Source of the DNA: Frateuria terrea
Lineage (GTDB): Bacteria > Pseudomonadota > Gammaproteobacteria > Xanthomonadales > Rhodanobacteraceae
NCBI RefSeq assembly: GCF_900115705.1
Contig: NZ_FOXL01000003.1
Coordinates: 372,001-436,000, forward strand
Direction of reading: 5' to 3'
DNA length: 64,000 nucleotides
Part shown: positions 23,555 to 33,344 of the stretch, piece by piece
Layout: every line of letters starts with the position of its first letter
Position numbering within the stretch: the stretch's first letter is position 1
Translations under genes and position numbers: made by a program
The notes under the pieces: generated by a model
Database searches by the model: none
Told to the model about the DNA's origin: nothing
The model's input: only the letters and a program-made list of their open reading frames with translations

Positions 23555-23850
23555 CGGCTCGGACCGCGAGGCGAGGCCTGGCGTAAGGCCGCCTGAGCCA
23601 GCGATACGTGGAGATCTGTGGTTTCAGCCCTGATGCGCTCGCGCAGACGCTCGTCTAAGGCGTCGTTGCGGAAGCGGCCTTCGATGTCGGTTATTCCGAC
23701 ATCCTGGTGCTTAGGAGTGAGCGCGACCGTATGCCCGTTGTCCGAGCATGCGAGGTCCACAAAGAAATCACCGGTGTAGCGGTGAGCGGTCCGCGCGAGC
23801 ACATCGGCGGGGAACAAACTGGCATCCATGAGAAATCGAACCGGTGCCAT
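23551..23850 (-). CDS. hxsD: His-Xaa-Ser system protein HxsD
   Basis: The start at ATG 23850 has AGGGGGA immediately upstream and gives a 99-residue protein, the usual size of HxsD. The sequence RFLMDASLFPADVLARTAHRYTGDFFVDL followed in the chain by a TPKHQDVG turn and a helical C-terminus (RLRERIRAETTDLHVSLAQAAL) fits this small family, which may act as a recognition or delivery protein for the radical SAM enzymes, like RRE or PqqD-type proteins; that role is inferred. It is the first gene of the four-gene hxsDBCA operon, all with overlapping ends. Confidence 0.85.
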   Translation of the reverse strand: MAPVRFLMDASLFPADVLARTAHRYTGDFFVDLACSDNGHTVALTPKHQDVGITDIEGRFRNDALDERLRERIRAETTDLHVSLAQAALRQASPRGPSR

Positions 23851-24159
23851 GCGTCCCCCTGACGCTCCCGTGGCTTCCCGATGGTGCGACGGGAAGTCGG
23901 GAATCGCAAGCTCCCGCCGGCCCTTTGCCGCTGAGTGACCGTCCAAGATCTTGTTAAGCACCTCCGCCAAAACGTAGTCCAGCCTTGATCAAGCGTGGTT
24001 TGACCACCGGGCGCAGGTTTGGACGTCTGGTGGGGATCTTGGGAGGTGGATAGAGCCGGCCTCGAGATGGTCTGCCGGTCCCAGGCGCTTGTTCGCCATT
24101 GGTGGGGTTGGCTGACCAGTGGGGATGTACCTACAGCGGACTGCGTTCCACCGAGTGGC
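23851..24159. other. Upstream region of the hxs operon
   Basis: This stretch has no supported gene. It lies between hxsD and the candidate transposon end and must carry the hxs promoter on the minus strand. No clear −35/−10 pair was recognised. Reading frames in it are fragments of low-complexity sequence. Confidence 0.4.
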
Positions 24160-24227
24160 TTGGACAAGTTTTGCTGAAACTGAAGCAAAAAGTGTCCGTT
24201 TGGCCAATTTTTGCTCAAACGAACACA
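24160..24227. mobile_element. Candidate terminal repeats (right end) of a Tn5053/Tn7-like transposon
   Basis: Two direct 21-bp repeats lie 40 bases apart: TTGGACAAGTTTTGCTGAAA+C (24160–24180) and TTGGCCAATTTTTGCTCAAA+C (24200–24220), identical at 18 of 21 positions. Between them is an inverted degenerate copy around AGCAAAAAGTGTCC (24184–24197). The outer copy is followed by GAACACA; read inward on the minus strand, the tip is TGTGTTCG. Arrays of ~20-bp transposase-binding sites next to a TGT/ACA tip are typical of TniA/TnsB-type elements. The sequence changes to very high GC immediately outside. The other end and any 5-bp target duplication are outside the window. Confidence 0.55.
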
Positions 24228-24242
24228 ATTGCTCCACGGGCT

Positions 24243-25064
24243 TCATGAGCCGGATGCCTGGTCCGTCCGCGATCGGGACGTATGGTGCGGGCCGGTGCTG
24301 AAGCGCGCCGGACCTTTGCCGGGGAGCGAGAGCCGCTCGGCCGTGATGATGGCGGCCACGACCGCCATCACGCCGAGGTCCATCACGCCGATCGACAGTT
24401 GCGCGGCGGCCAGGCCGGCACAGCAATGGACGCAACGGGCGCCCAGGCGCAGGCCGTGACGCCAGGCGGAGGCTGTGTCAGCCGCCAGGTTTTTCGGCAT
24501 ACCGCAACAGCTGGCAAGGCGGCGTGCCTTCCACGGAGTGAACTGGAGCGTCGCGGCGGCAAGGACGATGACGGTGGCGGCGGCCGGCGCGGCGCGCGAC
24601 AGCGCCGGCCAGTGCATCAGCATCGCGGCCAGCGCCGCGCCGGCCGGAAAGATGACCAACCCCAGTGCGCTCCACACGAGGAAGTAGGCGATGGCCACCC
24701 GCGCGACCAGGCCGGCCTGGCGCATGCCCCCGGCGTGACCGACCGCCTGGTGGAAGCGCCATAGCGTCGGCAGCAGGGACGGCAGCATCATCGCGACCAT
24801 CATCGGGCTCCACATGCCAAGGAACGTGGCGGTGGCGGCAAGCCAGTTCTGCCCTGGCATGCGCATCCACGCCATGGACATGGTCCAGCCGCCGGGCATC
24901 GGCATGCCGGCCATGGACATGCCGTTGCTTCGCGCGATCGTCAGCCATGCGGCGGCCGCGAAGAGCAGGGCACCGGTGGCGAAGAAGATCCGGCGGGCGG
25001 CCTGTCCACCGTCGCCACGCGGGGGAACCTCGGCCGCCGCGGCCGTTTGCACGTCAGCGGCCAT
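24243..25064 (-). CDS. DUF2182 membrane protein, metal-binding-type motifs
   Basis: The 273-residue protein has several membrane helices (FFATGALLFAAAAWLTIA, WLAATATFLGMWSPMMVAMML, VAIAYFLVWSALGLVIF, AATVIVLAAATLQFTPWK). It carries DUF2182 signatures: the MWSPMMVAMMLPS helix, the QFTPWKARRLASCCGMP segment, and GLRLGARCVHCCAGL with GVMDLGVM near the end. Met- and Cys-rich segments (NGMSMAGMPMPGG, SMAWMRMPG) hint at copper or other metal handling. The ATG at 25064 is 2 bases after the DUF899 stop. The C-terminal ~20 residues (FSTGPHHTSRSRTDQASGS) look unlike a usual end; the stop lies only ~16 bases from the candidate transposon tip, so the insertion may have landed at or altered the end of this gene. 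Confidence 0.85.
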   Translation of the reverse strand: MAADVQTAAAAEVPPRGDGGQAARRIFFATGALLFAAAAWLTIARSNGMSMAGMPMPGGWTMSMAWMRMPGQNWLAATATFLGMWSPMMVAMMLPSLLPTLWRFHQAVGHAGGMRQAGLVARVAIAYFLVWSALGLVIFPAGAALAAMLMHWPALSRAAPAAATVIVLAAATLQFTPWKARRLASCCGMPKNLAADTASAWRHGLRLGARCVHCCAGLAAAQLSIGVMDLGVMAVVAAIITAERLSLPGKGPARFSTGPHHTSRSRTDQASGS

Positions 25065-25066
25065 GT

Positions 25067-25831
25067 TCAGCCCTCGCCGTACTCGTCGTGGCGACGCCAC
25101 CAGATGTCCTGCTCGTTGCGCCCCAGCGGCGCGCGGTCGAGCCATTGGTACATGTTCCACAAACCGTCCAGGCCGCGCGCGTAGGTCGAGTAGGTGTGGT
25201 AGACCACGCCGTCGCGGTGCACGAAGGTGCTCATGCCCGGCCGATCCCGGACATAGGTGGGCGCATCGGTGCCGCAGGTCGCGGCGAACTGGTGTACCGG
25301 TTCGGGGTACCGTGCCGCGGCGATCGGGTGGCCGCCGCGGCGGTAGTTGTATTCGACCTCGCCGGCCTGCTGCTGTGCCGGGGTGATCGAGACGTTGAAG
25401 TCGTAGTTGAAGTCGCCTCCATGCGACGACGCCCACGGGAAGGTCCAGCCCATCCGCCGCTGGTACGCCTGCAGCTTGGCCAGCGGTGCGCGCGACACGG
25501 CACACAGCGTGACGTCGTGGTTGGTCAGGTGGGTGACGATGCCATTGAAGCCATCGGCGATCGCCGAGCAGGACGGGCAGCCGGCCTGGTAATCCGGACC
25601 GAACATGAAATGGTAGACCAGCAGCTGCGAACGGCCCTGGAAGAGCTCGGCCAGCGTGGCCTCGCCGCGCGCGGTATCGAAACGGTAGGCCTTGTCCACG
25701 CGCACCCAGGGCAGCGCCTGTCGCTGCCTTGCAAGCTCGTCGCTGCGGCGCGTCAGCGCCTTCTCCGCATCGAGCAGCGCCAGGCGCGCCGCCAGCCATT
25801 CCTCGCGTGTTCCAATCGTTGCCTGCGTCAT
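25067..25831 (-). CDS. DUF899 thioredoxin-fold protein
   Basis: The 254-residue protein belongs to the DUF899 family of predicted thioredoxin-like proteins. It contains LLVYHFMFGPDYQAGCPSC (a strand followed by a CPSC redox-type pair), SRAPLAKLQAYQRRMGWTFPW, SHGGDFNYDFNVS, and a C-terminal VVYHTYSTYARGLDGLWNMYQWLD. The ATG at 25831 has GGAG upstream at eight bases. It is co-transcribed with the DUF2182 gene; these two families are often neighbours. The activity is unknown, though a peroxidase- or oxidoreductase-like role is plausible. Confidence 0.9.
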   Translation of the reverse strand: MTQATIGTREEWLAARLALLDAEKALTRRSDELARQRQALPWVRVDKAYRFDTARGEATLAELFQGRSQLLVYHFMFGPDYQAGCPSCSAIADGFNGIVTHLTNHDVTLCAVSRAPLAKLQAYQRRMGWTFPWASSHGGDFNYDFNVSITPAQQQAGEVEYNYRRGGHPIAAARYPEPVHQFAATCGTDAPTYVRDRPGMSTFVHRDGVVYHTYSTYARGLDGLWNMYQWLDRAPLGRNEQDIWWRRHDEYGEG

Positions 25832-25960
25832 TTGCGTGCTCCCATGAGTGACGCCGCCGCTCTCGCGCGGCGACGTCCGGTGGTTGGTGTGGGATACGCT
25901 AGGCCTGGGTCCGGCACGGCGGGGAGTGACAACTGTGGCGCGATTGGACGGCACGTTCCG

Positions 25961-27181
25961 ATGGACTCGTTGATCACCGCCGCAGCCCATGCACTGGCGT
26001 CCGGCGATCCGCTGGGCGCCCTCAATCGCGTCGCGCTGCGTGAAGACGCGCCTGCCCTGGCGCTGCGCGGGACGGCCATGGCGCAACTGGGCGACCTGGG
26101 CCGCGCAAAGGTGCTGTTGCGCCGTGCGGCGCGGGCCTTCGGGCCGCGCGAGTCGGTGGCACGTGCGCGCTGCGTGCTTGCCGAGGCCGAGATTGCGCTG
26201 GTCTCGCGGGACCTCGGCTGGCCGACACGCGCGCTGGAGGCCGCGCGCACGACGCTGGCGTCGCATGGCGACCGGCTGAACGCCGCGCATGCGTGCTGCC
26301 TGCAGGCGCGCCGGCTGTTGCTGATCGGACGTCTGGAGGATGCCGAGCGCGCGCTCGACCGGCTCGACCCGGCGCCCTTCCCGCCCGCGCTGCGCACCGC
26401 GCACGCGCTGACCCTCGCCGGTATCGCGCTGCGCCGGCTGCAGACGCGGCCGGCGCGGGCGGCGCTGGCACAGGCCACGCAGGCATCGCGCCAGGCCGGC
26501 ATCCCGGCGCTGGCGGCGGAGGTCGAAAGCGCGCTGCGCGCGCTGGATGCGCCGGCAGCGCGGCAGGTCGGGCACGGCGGTGAGCGCCTGCTGCGGCTCG
26601 ACGAGGTGGAAGCCTTGCTGGCATCCGACGCGTTGGTCGTGGATGGCTGCCGCCACCTTGTCGGCGATGCGTGCATCAGGGTGCCGTTGGCCAGCCGCCC
26701 GGTGTTGTTCACGGTGGCGCGGGCGCTCGGCGAGGCATGGCCAGGCGACGTGCCGCGCGATGCGCTCATCACGGTGGCGTTCCGCACGCGCTACGCGGAC
26801 GCATCGCACCGCGCGCGCCTGCGGGTCGAGATCGGCCGGCTGCGCACACTGTTGCGCGGCGCCGCCGAGGTACGCGCGACCGGGCGCGGCTTCGAGCTGG
26901 TGCCGCAACGCGCGCGCAACGTCGTGGTACTGGCGCGCCCGGTCGAGGAGCGGCACGCCGCGGTGCTGGCCCTGCTCGCCGACGGCGAGTCGTGGTCGAG
27001 CTCGGCGCTGGCGTTGGCGCTCGGGGCCAGCCAGCGCAGCGTGCAGCGCGCCCTCGATGCACTCGCGGCGACGGGCAAGGTCCAGGCGGTCGGTGGCGGG
27101 CGTGCACGGCGCTGGATGACGCCGGCCCTGCCCGGATTCGCGACCGCCTTGTTACTCCCCGTGCCGCCGTCGGGCGACTAG
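25961..27181 (+). CDS. Helix-turn-helix transcriptional regulator with TPR-like N-terminus
   Basis: The 406-residue product is divergent from the DUF899–DUF2182 pair, 129 bases away. Residues 1–190 are helical repeats of TPR type (ALALRGTAMAQLGDLGRAKVLLRRAARAFG, ARARCVLAEAEIAL). A central wing-helix-like domain follows (RPVLFTVARALGEAWPGDVPRDALITVAF, RARLRVEIGRLRTLL). The C-terminus has a clear helix-turn-helix (SWSSSALALALGASQRSVQRALDALAATGKVQAVG). It probably regulates the divergent pair or the propeller gene 10 bases downstream, which would be co-transcribed. The start at ATG 25961 is the first methionine followed by the repeat domain; the frame is open further upstream as antisense sequence. 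Confidence 0.8.
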   Translation: MDSLITAAAHALASGDPLGALNRVALREDAPALALRGTAMAQLGDLGRAKVLLRRAARAFGPRESVARARCVLAEAEIALVSRDLGWPTRALEAARTTLASHGDRLNAAHACCLQARRLLLIGRLEDAERALDRLDPAPFPPALRTAHALTLAGIALRRLQTRPARAALAQATQASRQAGIPALAAEVESALRALDAPAARQVGHGGERLLRLDEVEALLASDALVVDGCRHLVGDACIRVPLASRPVLFTVARALGEAWPGDVPRDALITVAFRTRYADASHRARLRVEIGRLRTLLRGAAEVRATGRGFELVPQRARNVVVLARPVEERHAAVLALLADGESWSSSALALALGASQRSVQRALDALAATGKVQAVGGGRARRWMTPALPGFATALLLPVPPSGD

Positions 27182-27191
27182 CATCAGCGCC

Positions 27192-27839
27192 ATGAAACGA
27201 GCCGACGCAGACATCGTGCAGGAACTTGGCCCCTTCCCGGCCGTCGAAGGCGTCCACGGCGTGACCTACGACGGCGAACGCGTCTGGTTCGCCTCCGGCG
27301 ACCGCCTGAACGCACTCGATCCGGCCAGCGGCCGGATGCTGCGCTCGATCGAGGTCGCCGCGCACGCCGGCACCGCCTTCGACGGCACGCACCTGTACCA
27401 GATCGCCGAACGCCGGATCCATCGCATCGATCCGCACACCGGCCGCGTGCTCGCCACCATCCCCGCGCCCGGCAACGGCGGCGACTCGGGACTGGCATGG
27501 GCCGAGGGCACGCTGTGGGTCGGCGAGTACCGTGAGCGCCGCATCCACCAGGTCGATCCGCATACCGGCGCGGTGCTGGGCACGATCGAGTCGAACCGCT
27601 TCGTCACCGGCGTCACCTGGGTCGAGGGCGAGCTCTGGCACGGCACCTGGGAGGGCGAGCAGAGCGAGCTGCGGCATGTCGATCCGCGCACGGGCGAGGT
27701 GCTGGAAAGCCTGCAGATGCCGCCGGACGTGGGCGTATCCGGGCTCGAGTCCGACGGCCACGGGCAGTTCTTCTGCGGCGGCGGCAACAGCGGCAAGCTG
27801 AGGGTCGTCCGGCGTCCGGGGGCGGCCGCCGGCAGCTAG
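27192..27839 (+). CDS. Beta-propeller protein (glutamine cyclotransferase/YncE-like fold)
   Basis: The 215-residue protein consists of repeated blades with the pattern HxIDPHTGRVLATI (RIHRIDPHTGRVLATIPAP, RIHQVDPHTGAVLGTIES, ELRHVDPRTGEVLESLQMP). Each blade also has a WVEGELWHGTW-type strand. This is the propeller seen in glutaminyl-peptide cyclotransferase and Vgb-like lyase families. No signal peptide is present, so it is probably cytoplasmic. The catalytic function is undetermined. It starts 10 bases after the HTH regulator and is likely in the same operon. Confidence 0.8.
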   Translation: MKRADADIVQELGPFPAVEGVHGVTYDGERVWFASGDRLNALDPASGRMLRSIEVAAHAGTAFDGTHLYQIAERRIHRIDPHTGRVLATIPAPGNGGDSGLAWAEGTLWVGEYRERRIHQVDPHTGAVLGTIESNRFVTGVTWVEGELWHGTWEGEQSELRHVDPRTGEVLESLQMPPDVGVSGLESDGHGQFFCGGGNSGKLRVVRRPGAAAGS

Positions 27840-27881
27840 GGCAGGCGGACGCGGCGACGGATCGCCGGCACTGCGACGGCG

Positions 27882-28847
27882 CTACGGCGCGACGCGATGC
27901 CGGCCACGCTTGGCATCCAGCATCAGCAGGTCCGCCTCGCGATACGCCTCGCCCAGGTCGCGGTCGGGCCCACGCCAGCTGTAGCCCAGAGTGGCGGCGA
28001 CGCCGGCGGTGCGCAGGGCCTGCTCGATGCGCGCGGCCTGGCGGGCCAGTTCGGTAGGGCCGACATCCAGGATCAGCACCACGAACTCGTCGCCGCCCAG
28101 ACGCGCGACCACGTCCGACGCGCGCACCGTGGTGCAGATCTCCTTCGCCGCGCGCTGGATCAGCGCGTCGCCGGCGCTGTGGCCCTGGCTGTCGTTGGTC
28201 CGCTTGAGGTGGTCCAGGTCGACCACCACGACGCCGGCGGTGGTGTGCTCGTCGCGGCAGCGCTGTTCCTCCAGCGCCAGCAGCTCGCGCCAGCCGCGGC
28301 GGTTGAAGATGCCGGTCATCGCATCGGTGGTCGCCTCCAGTTCGGCGCGCTCCGCGCGGCGCTGGGTTTCCTTCAGATGCACGTCATGGCACCACAGCGT
28401 GGCCAGCATCTGTGCGCACAGCTGCACGACCGGCAGCCAGCGCTCCACGTCCACCGGCACCATCTGCGGGTCGATGCCGCACAGCGTGCCTATGGCGCCA
28501 TGGTCGAGCTGCACCGGCACGCCCAGATAGGCGCCGATGCCGTGCCGGACGATCGGCGCGGTGGCGTAGGGCGCGTGCGCGCTGACGTCCGCCACCACGC
28601 ACGGGCCGCCGCGCACCATGCGCGAGCAGATCGAGTCCGCCCACTTGAGCGCGTCGCCGCTGCGCACGCCATAGCAGTCGTCGGCGGCGGCCAGCACCAG
28701 CCAGTCCCCGCCATCGACGCGGGTGAAGAACCATGCACCGATGCCGGTGCGTGCGCGCAGCATGGACAGGCAGGCCTGGGCGGCCTCGCGGAAACCGCCG
28801 AAGGCGGGCAGCGGAAGGGTCGGCGGGGTTTCGGGCGGCGAGCTCAT
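27882..28847 (-). CDS. GAF-GGDEF diguanylate cyclase
   Basis: The 321-residue protein begins with a GAF domain (about 20–160; WFFTRVDGGDWLVLAAADD, GPCVVADVSAHAPYA, HGIGAYLGVPVQ, GTLCGIDPQ) and ends with a GGDEF domain (about 170–318). The active-site motif is intact (ARLGGDEFVVL), and RASD lies five residues upstream, the product-inhibition I-site RxxD. It should therefore synthesise cyclic di-GMP and be feedback-regulated. The GAF ligand is unknown. It is convergent with the propeller gene and shares no operon. Confidence 0.93.
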   Translation of the reverse strand: MSSPPETPPTLPLPAFGGFREAAQACLSMLRARTGIGAWFFTRVDGGDWLVLAAADDCYGVRSGDALKWADSICSRMVRGGPCVVADVSAHAPYATAPIVRHGIGAYLGVPVQLDHGAIGTLCGIDPQMVPVDVERWLPVVQLCAQMLATLWCHDVHLKETQRRAERAELEATTDAMTGIFNRRGWRELLALEEQRCRDEHTTAGVVVVDLDHLKRTNDSQGHSAGDALIQRAAKEICTTVRASDVVARLGGDEFVVLILDVGPTELARQAARIEQALRTAGVAATLGYSWRGPDRDLGEAYREADLLMLDAKRGRHRVAP

Positions 28848-28980
28848 GGGTGCAACGACAGCGGGGACCTGAACGATAGCGGGCTTCGTGTGCCTGCCAC
28901 GATGGTGCCAGCATGCCGATGAATCGCCCCTGCGCCCTCCGAAGCAGGTTCCATGCCACTGCTTCGCGCCATCGCAGCGG

Positions 28981-29316
28981 CTACCAGGGTGGCAGCAACG
29001 ACACCCGCGTCAGCGCATCGGCCAGCGACAGGGCGATCAGTACCGCCAGCCAGGCGAAGCCCGCGCTGGCCACGATGCGCAGCAGCGCATTGTCGGTTTT
29101 CAGGCGCATGAAGATGGTCAGCACCAGCAGCGCCTTGACGATCGCGATGCCGAGGTTGGCCACCTCGTTGAATGCACCGAGCTTGAGCAGCGCGCTGCCG
29201 GCGCTCAGCGCCAGCAGCGCCAGCAGCGCGGCCAGCGTCCACAGGTTGCTGCCCAGCGACGGCGGCCGCGGGCCGCTGCGGTGGGTGCGCTGGGGACGGG
29301 CGGCGCGGGCGTTCAT
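28981..29316 (-). CDS. coxD: Cytochrome c oxidase subunit IV (caa3-type, CoxD/CtaF-like)
   Basis: The 111-residue protein has three membrane helices (LWTLAALLALLALSAGSALL, VANLGIAIVKALLVLTIFM, IVASAGFAWLAVLIALSLADAL) with the MRLKTDN loop of prokaryotic subunit IV. It is the last gene of the oxidase cluster. Its ATG overlaps the stop of coxC by four bases (ATGA), which supports this start over the longer upstream frame. Subunit IV stabilises assembly and has no redox centre. Confidence 0.88.
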   Translation of the reverse strand: MNARAARPQRTHRSGPRPPSLGSNLWTLAALLALLALSAGSALLKLGAFNEVANLGIAIVKALLVLTIFMRLKTDNALLRIVASAGFAWLAVLIALSLADALTRVSLLPPW

Positions 29317-29956
29317 CCGGCCCGCCCGACCAGGTAGATCAGCGGGTAGACGAAGATCCACACGATGTCGACCAGGTGCCAGTACAGCGCGGTGAGTTCC
29401 AGCGGCGTGTGGTAGTCGGCGTCGTATGCGCGGTGCCAGGTGCGCCAGGCCATCACCAGCAGCAGCACCACGCCGATGGTCACGTGCAGGCTGTGGAAGC
29501 CGGTGATGAAGTAGTACAGGCAGTAGAAGATCTCGATGCCGTGCGCGTACACGCCGTGCTGGGTGTAGTGGATGGCCGGGATCAGTCCTTCCTCGTACTC
29601 GGCGTAGTACTCGAAGCCGTGCATCACCAGGAAGCTGATGCCCAGCGCCGCGGTGAGCGCCAGCAGTGCCGTGGCCAGGCGGCGGCCGCCGAGTTGCACC
29701 TCGCGCACGGACAGCGCCACGGCACAGCTGCTGGTGAGCAGCACCGCGGTCTCGATCGTGCCCAGCAGCATGTCGGTGTGCCGGCTGGCGGCGGCGAACG
29801 CGTCCGGGAAGCGCACGCGGCACAGCGTGTAGCCGGCGAACAGCACGCCGAAGAACAGGATCTCGGTGGCCAGGAATGCCCACATGCCCAGCGTCGCGGC
29901 CTCGCGCTGCTGCACGGGGTCGTCGAACTGCTCGGGTACGGTATGGAGGCGGGCGT

Positions 29957-29960
<4 letters not shown>
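29313..29960 (-). CDS. coxC: Cytochrome c oxidase subunit III
   Basis: The 215-residue protein has the subunit III fold: an N-terminal [24 protein letters not shown] helix, [56 protein letters not shown] and a final [19 protein letters not shown] helix. Motifs [10 protein letters not shown] and WHLVDIVW are diagnostic. Start and stop both overlap neighbours as ATGA. It lacks the two extra N-terminal helices seen in longer versions, as is common in caa3 and bo3 types. Confidence 0.95.
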
Positions 29961-31554
<1,594 letters not shown>

Positions 31555-31558
<4 letters not shown>

Positions 31559-32478
31559 TCGGGTTTCTCCGTCTGCGTGCCGCGGGTCTTCAGGTAGGCC
31601 ACCAGGGCCAGCACGTCCTCCTCGCCGAGGCGACCCTCGAAGCTGGGCATGATCGGCGCGTAGCCGGCGGCGACCTGCTTCTTCGGCAGCAGGATCGAGT
31701 CGTGCAGGTAGCGCTCGTCGGCCAGCACCTGCGAGCCGTCGGACAGCGGCACGGTGCTGCCGTAGAGGTTCTCCAGGCTCGGTGCATGCACCCCCGATTG
31801 CGGGTCATGGCAGCCGCTGCAGCCCAGCCGCCGGAACAGCGCCGCGCCCTGCGCGGCCAGGCCGATGCCCGCGTGCGCCTGCAGCCAGCGCGCGTAGTCG
31901 GCGGGCGCCATCACCACCACCTCGCCGCGCATGCGCGAGTGGTCGGTGCCACAGAACTCGGCGCAGAACAGATGGTAGGTGCCCGCCTGGGTGGCGGTGA
32001 ACCACAGTTCCGTGTAGCGGTCCGGCAGCACGTCCTGCTTCACGCGGAAGGCCGGCACGTAGAAGCTGTGGATCACGTCCTGCGAGGTCATCACCAGGCG
32101 GATCGGCTGGCCCACCGGCACGTGCAGCTGGTCGATCTCGCGCTGGCCGCCGGGATGCTGCACCTTCCACATCCACTGCTTGGCGACCACGTAGATGGGT
32201 TGGGCGTCCTTCGGCGGCGTACGCAGCCGAATCCACAGGTGCACGCTCCAGCCGAAGATGCCCATGAACAGCACGAAGGGTACGAGCGTCCAGGTCAGCT
32301 CCACGCCCAGGTGCGACCGCGCCGGCGTGCGCTCGGCCGAAGTGCCGCGTCGGTACTTCACGCAGAACACGATCATCACCGTGAACACGCCGACCACCAC
32401 CAGCGTGCACAGCGCGAGCAGCGTGTCGAACAGGTGGTCGACGTTCGGGGCGAAGCTGGAAGCCTGCGGCAACGTCAT
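31555..32478 (-). CDS. coxB: Cytochrome c oxidase subunit II fused to cytochrome c (caa3)
   Basis: The 307-residue protein has two membrane helices ([43 protein letters not shown]), then a periplasmic cupredoxin domain with the CuA ligands in [10 protein letters not shown] and [12 protein letters not shown], then a C-terminal heme c domain (residues ~215–300) with CSGCH and an axial methionine in APIMPSF. This makes it a caa3-type subunit II that can take electrons directly from ACIII or a small cytochrome c. The ATG start at 32478 overlaps the SCO gene stop as ATGA, which fixes it over the longer open frame. Confidence 0.96.
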
Positions 32479-33344
32479 GCGCGCGCCCTCCGCCTCAGCC
32501 ACAGCAGCCAGAACGCCAGCGCCAGCACGAAGGCCACGCCGAGCACCTGCATGACGCGGCCGATCGCCAGGCTGTAGCGGCCGGTGGTCGGGTCGTAGCC
32601 ACAGCACAGCAGCACCAGTCGATCGGCCAGGCTGCCCAGCCGGCCCTGCGAGGCGCCCACCAGCGCCAGCCGCAACGAGGACGGCGGCCAGGACACGCCG
32701 AAGAAATACTGCGCCACCTTGCCGCCGGGCGTGATCGCCACCAGCCCGGCGGCGTGCGCGTACTGGTGCAGGCGCTGGTCATAGAAGTAGCGGAAGCCGA
32801 TGGCCCGGGCGAGCGCGGTGATCGAGGCCTGGTCGCCGGCAAGGAAATGCCAGCGTGGCACCTGCGCATCCGGATGCATGCGCGCGAGCATGGCCTGCGC
32901 GTGGCGCGCATCGGCGACGGTCTCGCCCGGATCGATGCTGACGAAGGCCACCTCGAAGTCGCGGCCGGGCTTGAGGTCCAGCCTGGCCAGCGTGTGCGCC
33001 ATGGCATTCAACACCACACCGCACAGGTTCGGGCAGCGGTAGTAGCCGAGCGCGAGCAGCAGCGGCTTGCCGCCGGCGAGCGTGCGCAGCTCTACCGGGT
33101 GGCCGGCGGCGTCCTCGAAGCGCGCGTCCGCCGGGACTTGCGCCCCCAGGCGCTGGTCGAAGCCGACGCGCTGCGCGAGGTCGGCCGGGGGCGCCGGCGC
33201 CCGTGTGGCCCATGCAGCCGGCAATGACGCGGCGAGCAGCATCACGGCCTGCAGGAGCGCGCCCAGTGCGCGATCGCGACCCATGACCCGGCCACGGGGC
33301 CGCGCAGCAGGTGTGCTCCTGCCAAGGTGCAGCCGCCCCTTCAT
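32475..33344 (-). CDS. SCO1/SenC-type copper chaperone
   Basis: The 289-residue protein belongs to the SCO family, which inserts copper into the CuA site of subunit II. The ligands are visible: Cys-Pro-Asn-Leu-Cys in GYYRCPNLCGVV and the later His in QRLHQYAHAAG. FVSIDPGETVADA and RWHFLAGD are also family motifs. A signal-anchor lies near residues 27–45 (ALGALLQAVMLLAASLPAAWA) and, unusually, a C-terminal membrane helix (VLGVAFVLALAFWLLWL) is present too. The ATG at 33344 makes an ATGA overlap with the previous stop; an internal ATG at 33284 is a weaker alternative. Confidence 0.9.
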   Translation of the reverse strand: MKGRLHLGRSTPAARPRGRVMGRDRALGALLQAVMLLAASLPAAWATRAPAPPADLAQRVGFDQRLGAQVPADARFEDAAGHPVELRTLAGGKPLLLALGYYRCPNLCGVVLNAMAHTLARLDLKPGRDFEVAFVSIDPGETVADARHAQAMLARMHPDAQVPRWHFLAGDQASITALARAIGFRYFYDQRLHQYAHAAGLVAITPGGKVAQYFFGVSWPPSSLRLALVGASQGRLGSLADRLVLLCCGYDPTTGRYSLAIGRVMQVLGVAFVLALAFWLLWLRRRARA

